DNA from: Deltaproteobacteria bacterium
Lineage (GTDB): Bacteria > Desulfobacterota > Desulfobacteria > Desulfobacterales > SURF-15
DNA length: 11,028 bases
Assembly (NCBI GenBank): GCA_024644775.1
Contig: JAHEHB010000165.1
Coordinates: 1-11,028 of the forward strand
Direction: 5' to 3'
This document shows, one piece after another, positions 6,703-11,028 of this stretch. The notes beneath the pieces are model-generated. The model was not told the DNA's origin and did no database searches. It was given only the letters and a program-made list of their open reading frames with translations. A program made the translations under genes and the position numbers. Every line of letters starts with the position of its first letter. Positions within the stretch are counted from its first letter, which is position 1.

Positions 6703-7806
6703 TTAATCACCAAACGAAATACCCATATCGCGGGCGGTCAACATCGTATCGCAATCAGCAGGGACTGTCTTCATGCGCTGCGTGGCCTGATCCAGCGGGA
6801 CATAGTTGACCAGAGGCGGATCAAGCGCAACCATTACGCCGGATTGCCCTTCATCCAATGCCCGTGCGGCCGCTGCCCCAAACCGCAGGGAAAGGAGGCG
6901 GTCAAAAGAGGTGGGCGTGCCGCCTCGCAACAGGTGGCCCAAAACGACATGTCGCGTATCTTTCCCGGTTATTGTCCCTAACTCGGCAGCGACTTTACTA
7001 CCGATGCCACCGAGTCGCTCTACCTGCCCTGCAGCCTTATCAGCAAGAATGGTGCATTCTCCGCCGATTGGCTTTGCCCCCTCGGCTGCGACGATTACAG
7101 AGAAAGGGCGTCCTGCCTGTTCGCGTTCCAATACTTTTTCCGCGACTTTGTTGATATCGTAAGGAATTTCAGGGATAAGAATAACATCCGCCGTGGCAGA
7201 TACACCGGAATTCAAGGCGATCCAGCCTGCATACCGGCCCATCACTTCCACAACCATGACTCGCCGGTGGGCTTCGGCGGTTGAATGCAGCCGGTCAACG
7301 CATTCGGTGGCGAAGTGAACGGCCGTATCAAAACCGAAGGTGATGACCGTTTCTTCGAGGTCGTTGTCAATGGTCTTTGGAACGCCAATAACGCGAAATC
7401 CTTTCTGAAACAAAACATGAGCAATCGCCAGTGAACCATCCCCGCCAATGGCGATGAGCGCATCCAAATTGAGTTCTTTGAACTTGGCGACAAGTTCGTC
7501 ACTTCTATCTTTTTCGTATATTTGACCATCTTTGCCAATAACGGGGAAACGCAAGGGGTTGCCTCGATTGGTGGTTCCTAAAATCGTGCCGCCTACGTGA
7601 GTGATGCCGCGCACCGAATCTCGATTCAACGGTATCACCCCCCCTTGTAGGTATTCTTCCGGTGTCATCAGGCCATTGTACCCATCCCGTATTCCATAAC
7701 ACTCCCAGCCCCGATTGAGTGCGGTCAACACAATCGCCCGGATCACCGCATTGAGACCGGGTGCGTCGCCTCCTCCCGTAGAAATTGCAATATTCCTAAT
7801 TGTCAT
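6703..7806 (-). CDS. 6-phosphofructokinase (PfkA family, ATP-type Gly with Lys in the TIDND motif)
   Basis: This 367-residue cytoplasmic enzyme phosphorylates fructose 6-phosphate to fructose 1,6-bisphosphate, the committed step of glycolysis. Family motifs appear in order: GGGDAPGLNAVIR (11-23), GGDGS (121-125), PKTIDND (143-149, with catalytic Asp147), MGRYAGW (189-195), and GHLLRGGTPTSFDRLL (290-305). The Gly at 124 matches the position that is Gly in ATP-using enzymes and Asp in pyrophosphate-using ones. The Lys at 144 is the residue found in pyrophosphate enzymes and in the ATP-using group with Gly/Lys, so ATP is the likelier donor but is not proven. The start chosen is the ATG at 7806, with AGGAG at 7817-7821 ten bases upstream; an in-frame ATG at 7917 would add 37 residues encoded inside the upstream gene and lacking family character. 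The gene overlaps the end of the CorC-type gene by 11 bases, suggesting coupled translation. T-rich runs without a clear hairpin follow the stop. Confidence 0.92.
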   Translation of the reverse strand: MTIRNIAISTGGGDAPGLNAVIRAIVLTALNRGWECYGIRDGYNGLMTPEEYLQGGVIPLNRDSVRGITHVGGTILGTTNRGNPLRFPVIGKDGQIYEKDRSDELVAKFKELNLDALIAIGGDGSLAIAHVLFQKGFRVIGVPKTIDNDLEETVITFGFDTAVHFATECVDRLHSTAEAHRRVMVVEVMGRYAGWIALNSGVSATADVILIPEIPYDINKVAEKVLEREQAGRPFSVIVAAEGAKPIGGECTILADKAAGQVERLGGIGSKVAAELGTITGKDTRHVVLGHLLRGGTPTSFDRLLSLRFGAAAARALDEGQSGVMVALDPPLVNYVPLDQATQRMKTVPADCDTMLTARDMGISFGD

Positions 7807-9118
7807 CCGTGAGTATCTCCTCTTTAAGCGTAACTCGAATGCGCGTGGCACGGGAACCCTCGACTTCCAATACTTCTGCAAACGCACCGGCCAATTCGAT
7901 GCGGTCGGTCGGAGCAAGAATTTCTCCGGTCTTTGTCATTAATAACCCGGCAAACGTATCAACCTCTTGCTCATCGAATTCAAGCCTTAATTCCCGGTGT
8001 ATAAGTTCTAACGGAGCGCTACCGCGCACAATGTACTGATTCGGTCCATCCCTCACGATATCCGGCGGCTCCATATCGAATTCGTCTTCCACCGGGCCGA
8101 CAATTTGCTCCAAGACGGTTTCCAGGGTCACAATACCGGCAATCGTCCCGTATTCATTAACAACAAAAGCCAGGTGCTGCCGAGTCGCCTGGAACTGGCG
8201 TAACAGGCGGCTGATGGGCAGGGTCTCCGGTACAAATTGCGGCTTACGAATGATCGAGCAAAGATCAGTCGTTTTATCGGTAGGCACACCGATTAAATCT
8301 TTTATGTGCACCACACCAAGCACCTCATCCAATGTTCCTTTACATACCGGATAACGCGAATGCTTTGCCTTCATAGCCAGCTCGATGCATTCTAAAATCG
8401 GACGTTTCTCATCAAAAAAAATAACGTCGCTGCGTGGGATCATGACCTTTCGGCAAACCATGTCATCGAACTGAAATACTGCGTTAATCAACCGGTGCTC
8501 TGATCGACTGAGTTCACCGTGCAGGTGCGATGTGCTGAGCAGTGCTCTAATTTCTTCTTCACTGTGCACAGCTTCATGCTCCGTTGCGCCTTCGACACCG
8601 ACTCTATGCAGCAGAAATGATGTTGAGGCGTTTAGCGCTACCATAAAGGGAAACGACAGATAGTAAAAGAGTTTCAACGGCAGCGCACACCAAAGTAGAA
8701 CGATCTCCGGCCTCCGGAGTGCGAAAATTTTAGGTGCCTGTTCACCAAGAACAAGATGAGCGGCGGTAATAGCGGTAAAGGCAACAGCAAACGCAACGCC
8801 ATGAATCATGATTTCAGATTCTATGCCGACCATGAGAAGGGACGGCCTCAGCAACCGTGCCACTGCGGGTTCACCAATCCATCCAAGTCCAAGGGAGGCC
8901 ATAGTAATCCCCAATTGACACGCTGATAGAGAAGCGTCCAGGCGGTGTAAGAGCCAAAGAGCGGTGTCTGCGAATAGGCGTTTTTGCTTTACCAACTCTT
9001 CAAGCCGAGCCTCGCGGACTTTAACCAGGGCAAACTCGGCAGAAACAAAAAAACCGTTTATGATCACAAGAAGCGCAGCGATTGTAATATTGATAAAATC
9101 AGCAAACCATTTCGGCAT
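7796..9118 (-). CDS. CNNM (DUF21)/CBS-pair/CorC_HlyC domain membrane protein
   Basis: This 440-residue protein has the full standard architecture. The CNNM/DUF21 transmembrane domain spans about 8-180, with the SAEFALVKVREARL start and the GEQAPK motif at 125-130. A CBS pair follows at about 222-280 and 288-343, with MIPRSDV and NEYGTIAGIVTLETVLEQIVG (321-341). A C-terminal CorC_HlyC domain lies at about 360-432. Family members are often annotated as hemolysins, but that name is historical; characterised relatives are linked to magnesium or cobalt efflux. The CBS pair in relatives binds adenine nucleotides. The ATG at 9118 has a modest AAGAGA about nine bases upstream. The gene is first in a likely two-gene unit with phosphofructokinase and diverges from the GH130 gene. 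No Mg-responsive leader could be identified. Confidence 0.9.
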   Translation of the reverse strand: MPKWFADFINITIAALLVIINGFFVSAEFALVKVREARLEELVKQKRLFADTALWLLHRLDASLSACQLGITMASLGLGWIGEPAVARLLRPSLLMVGIESEIMIHGVAFAVAFTAITAAHLVLGEQAPKIFALRRPEIVLLWCALPLKLFYYLSFPFMVALNASTSFLLHRVGVEGATEHEAVHSEEEIRALLSTSHLHGELSRSEHRLINAVFQFDDMVCRKVMIPRSDVIFFDEKRPILECIELAMKAKHSRYPVCKGTLDEVLGVVHIKDLIGVPTDKTTDLCSIIRKPQFVPETLPISRLLRQFQATRQHLAFVVNEYGTIAGIVTLETVLEQIVGPVEDEFDMEPPDIVRDGPNQYIVRGSAPLELIHRELRLEFDEQEVDTFAGLLMTKTGEILAPTDRIELAGAFAEVLEVEGSRATRIRVTLKEEILTDDN

Positions 9119-9161
9119 GTTGCATATTCTCTTTTTTCATCACAAAAAATGGATTCACGTG

Positions 9162-9187
9162 CCTGCCATCATCACGATTGATGCAGG
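9162..9187. promoter_or_regulatory. Inverted repeat in the divergent CorC-type/GH130 intergenic region
   Basis: CCTGC (9162-9166) and ATCA (9168-9171) pair with TGAT (9179-9182) and GCAGG (9183-9187), giving a nine-pair stem with one bulged C and a seven-base loop. It lies 44 bases before the CorC-type ATG and about 150 bases before the GH130 start. It could be an operator for either gene or an RNA hairpin in the CorC-type leader. AT-rich DNA with promoter-like boxes of poor spacing lies to its right (about 9190-9265), but no convincing -35/-10 pair could be assigned. Confidence 0.3.
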
Positions 9188-9321
9188 AATGATAATTGAT
9201 AACATAGAGATTGTAAATAATAGTGAAAAATTATCTTGAATAATATTTCCTTTATACTATTATCCGTCGTTTGCAAAATCCTAAATTCGAATCCGATGTA
9301 CGACGAATAGAGTGGAAAGTC

Positions 9322-9327
9322 AGGAGG
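9322..9327 (+). promoter_or_regulatory. Strong Shine-Dalgarno that fixes the GTG start of the GH130 gene
   Basis: AGGAGG lies ten bases before the GTG at 9338. An ATG at 9331 is only three bases after it and opens a four-codon frame (ATGACCCGTGAATAA, 9331-9345) that covers the GTG in another frame. The GTG opens the full-length gene and has the better spacing. Confidence 0.7.
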
Positions 9328-9337
9328 AAAATGACCC

Positions 9338-10255
9338 GTGAATAAACTTTACCCATTTAAGCGGTATGAAAAGAACCCGATCGTATGCAGCCATGACGTA
9401 CCCTATCCGTGTAACACGGTATTTAACGCAGGGGCTTGTAAATTCCAGAATGAATACCTCATGCTTCTCCGCATTGAAGATCTAAAAGGTCATAGCCATC
9501 TGACCTTGGCACATTCGATGGATGGTTTTCAATTTAAAGTGGATTCTCAGCCATGGATCTCACCTTCTGAAGATCCCTATTATGAGCCCTACGAACGCTT
9601 TGGAATCGAAGATCCGCGGATCACTTTTATCGACGACGCGTATTACATTGCCTACACGGCATACGGACCGTTTGGGCCGCGTGTCGGGATCGGACGTACG
9701 AAAGATTTCATTACTTTTGAGCGTATCGGCCTGGCCACCGAGGTGGATAACAAAGACGCAGCGCTTTTCCCCGAAAAGATCGATGGCAGTTATATTATGA
9801 TCGATCGTCCAGGAGGGATGGGGGGTCAGACGGGCACTATCTGGATTACCTATTCCAAAGATCTGATTCACTGGGGTCGAGCCAGGGCGATTATGGGTCC
9901 CGAACCCGGCTGGGGTTCTTTTAAGATAGGGCTTTCCGCACCGCCGATTCGAACCGATCGCGGCTGGTTTACCCTCTATCATGGCGTTCGCGAAACTGCC
10001 TCGGGGCTACTTTATCGAGTCGGTGCCATGCTGCTGGATCTGAACGACCCATCCCGGGTTATCGGTTATACCTCGCATTTTATATTCGGACCTGAAGAGT
10101 TGTACGAGCGCACCGGCGATGTGCCGAATGTGGTCTTTCCCTGCGGAATAATCCTGGAACCCGACAACACTCTCAAAATGTACTACGGCGCTGCAGATAC
10201 CTGCATTGCAGTTGCAGAAGCAAAATTGGAAGATATTTTAGATCTATGTGTCTGA
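9338..10255 (+). CDS. Glycoside phosphorylase of family GH130 (beta-mannoside phosphorylase type)
   Basis: This 305-residue protein has no signal peptide and matches the usual length of single-domain GH130 enzymes, which form a five-bladed beta-propeller and cleave beta-mannosides with phosphate to give mannose 1-phosphate. Motifs appear in order: RYEKNPIV at the start (9-16), LLRIED (43-48), FGIEDPR (88-94, with the Asp of this motif as the expected proton donor), NKDAALFPEK (138-147), WGSFKIG and PPIRT (192-206), GWFTLYHGV (209-217), VPNVVFPCG (262-270) and YYGAAD (282-287). The substrate (mannosyl-glucose, mannobiose, manno-oligosaccharide or other) cannot be told from the sequence by eye, and some GH130 members are hydrolases. 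It is the only plus-strand gene in the window. It starts with GTG behind AGGAGG. No sugar transporter or other mannan gene is nearby in the window, and no clear terminator follows. Confidence 0.88.
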   Translation: MNKLYPFKRYEKNPIVCSHDVPYPCNTVFNAGACKFQNEYLMLLRIEDLKGHSHLTLAHSMDGFQFKVDSQPWISPSEDPYYEPYERFGIEDPRITFIDDAYYIAYTAYGPFGPRVGIGRTKDFITFERIGLATEVDNKDAALFPEKIDGSYIMIDRPGGMGGQTGTIWITYSKDLIHWGRARAIMGPEPGWGSFKIGLSAPPIRTDRGWFTLYHGVRETASGLLYRVGAMLLDLNDPSRVIGYTSHFIFGPEELYERTGDVPNVVFPCGIILEPDNTLKMYYGAADTCIAVAEAKLEDILDLCV

Positions 10256-10306
10256 GAAAATTCGTTTCATAACCCATGATAGGAGTTAAGAGGCGGGAAA
10301 AACCAA

Positions 10307-10348
10307 ATGAATAAAAAATTGTGGAATCGGTTTTTTCACAGGAAGTGA
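10307..10348 (+). CDS. Possible 13-residue ORF downstream of GH130
   Basis: The frame MNKKLWNRFFHRK then TGA starts 52 bases after the GH130 stop, with GGCGGG roughly eight bases upstream. Its basic, aromatic character could be the first residues of a lost downstream gene, but it may be chance. The rest of the gap 10256-10425 shows A/T runs and no clear hairpin terminator for either converging gene. Confidence 0.15.
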   Translation: MNKKLWNRFFHRK

Positions 10349-10425
10349 TCGGTAAGCAATTTTATGAAATCATTACATCTCCCTGAAAAAAAAATCGAAT
10401 CAATGTTATTATTAATAAACCTTAG

Positions 10426-11028
10426 TCACTCAAACCGCTTCTTTACAAACGCTTTTGATAGGATGAAAAAACCATATGCGACAATTAACGGAAAAATCAG
10501 ATATCGAATGATGATTAAAACCGTGAAGGTAATGAGGATTCGAGTAAGCTTCAAGAACAACGCTTTGGTGAATGCGGCTGCGGAATGGACGGAATCTTTT
10601 AAATCTCGAATCGAGAGTTCTGATTTGAAGTCCTCCCAATCCTTCATTACCGCTTCCATTTGCTCATCCAGATCCCTTTCGATGTGATCGACAAAATACT
10701 CACAGGCACGAAACGATACAACCGTGGACACCGGGATATAGAAAGAGACGATTAAACCGGCAACAATGATTCCAGATCCCGCAGAAATGATCTTTTCTTT
10801 ATGTACTCGAACAAACAGGCTAAAAATTCTGATAACAAACCCTATCGCCAAAATAACGATGCCGACATCGATAAGGTTCGATTCAAAAAAAATTTTGCTG
10901 AAAGTTATTATTAAAATGCCATACAACAGCATTTTCCACGTAAAATCAACAAGGTCATAGGTTGATTGTACGATATCACCCACTTCAAGACGAAATCCAA
11001 ATCCCACGTCGCTCCCCTCGATCATACC
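10426..11028 (-). CDS. Unrecognised multi-pass membrane protein, C-terminal part (runs off the right edge)
   Basis: The minus-strand frame is open from the window edge to a TGA at 10426. At least 199 residues are visible from an ATG at 11025, and the codon before it (GGT) is also open, so the true start is probably outside. Hydrophobic segments lie at about 32-47, 52-72, 80-104 and 158-190. Between the third and fourth is a charged, helix-prone stretch of about 45 residues (ACEYFVDHIERDLDEQ and following) that could be amphipathic or coiled-coil. The last residues are basic (KAFVKKRFE), suggesting a cytoplasmic C-terminus. I recognise no domain or catalytic motif. It converges on the GH130 gene, with 170 bases between the two stops. 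Confidence 0.65.
   Translation of the reverse strand, partial: GMIEGSDVGFGFRLEVGDIVQSTYDLVDFTWKMLLYGILIITFSKIFFESNLIDVGIVILAIGFVIRIFSLFVRVHKEKIISAGSGIIVAGLIVSFYIPVSTVVSFRACEYFVDHIERDLDEQMEAVMKDWEDFKSELSIRDLKDSVHSAAAFTKALFLKLTRILITFTVLIIIRYLIFPLIVAYGFFILSKAFVKKRFE

Noticed and set aside
6703..7806. Assignment as a strict pyrophosphate-dependent phosphofructokinase
   Set aside because: The Asp of the GGDD signature is absent (GGDGS is present), so the PPi-specific pair is not met; Lys144 alone is not enough.
7807..7917. N-terminal extension of phosphofructokinase by 37 residues
   Set aside because: The extension lies inside the CorC-type gene, is basic and unlike PFK; the ATG at 7806 has AGGAG at proper spacing and gives the usual N-terminus just before GGGDAPG.
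10364..10687. Plus-strand open frame of 107 codons
   Set aside because: It overlaps the minus-strand membrane protein over most of its length; the minus-strand frame shows clear transmembrane periodicity and the plus-strand peptide does not resemble a known protein.
1..11028. tRNA, rRNA, CRISPR array, insertion sequence or phage genes
   Set aside because: No cloverleaf, rRNA core sequence, regular repeat-spacer array, transposase or integrase motif was seen by reading both strands.

Overview
The window looks like an ordinary stretch of a Gram-negative chromosome of moderate GC. TamA/TamB-type outer-membrane assembly genes, an AsmA protein and a C-terminal Phe on the beta-barrel protein all point to a diderm. 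The mix of a DUF599 remnant, a PsiE-family protein, a CorC-type transporter and a GH130 phosphorylase would fit a deltaproteobacterium such as a member of the Desulfobacterota. That placement is inference from gene content and general resemblance, not from a search. I saw no phage, transposase, CRISPR array, tRNA or rRNA.

Layout: nearly everything is on the minus strand, so it is transcribed from right to left. From the right edge: an unrecognised multi-pass membrane protein that runs off the window (10426-11028, minus), then one plus-strand gene, a cytoplasmic GH130 glycoside phosphorylase (9338-10255). Divergent from it is a CNNM/CBS/CorC-domain membrane protein (7796-9118), which overlaps the start of a 6-phosphofructokinase gene (6703-7806). 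A compact MscS-type channel (5786-6589) and an AsmA-family protein (3556-5535) follow. Next is a broken DUF599 membrane-protein gene (2763-3258), then a PsiE-family membrane protein (2126-2596), then TamA (126-2015). The first 34 codons of what is most likely tamB (1-102) lie at the left edge, 23 bases after tamA.

Functionally the left two thirds is an envelope neighbourhood: TamA and TamB form an inner-to-outer membrane bridge, AsmA belongs to the same superfamily as TamB, and MscS, PsiE, DUF599 and the CorC-type protein are inner-membrane proteins. Phosphofructokinase and GH130 phosphorylase are the two carbohydrate enzymes. GH130 yields a sugar 1-phosphate that could feed glycolysis, but the two genes are on opposite strands and not co-transcribed.

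I found no convincing undescribed multi-gene system. The points most worth a second look are the DUF599 gene with a frameshift at an apparent internal deletion, the closeness of two AsmA-superfamily genes, the PFK active-site signature, the tiny ORF that overlaps the GTG start of the GH130 gene, and the uncharacterised membrane protein at the right edge.
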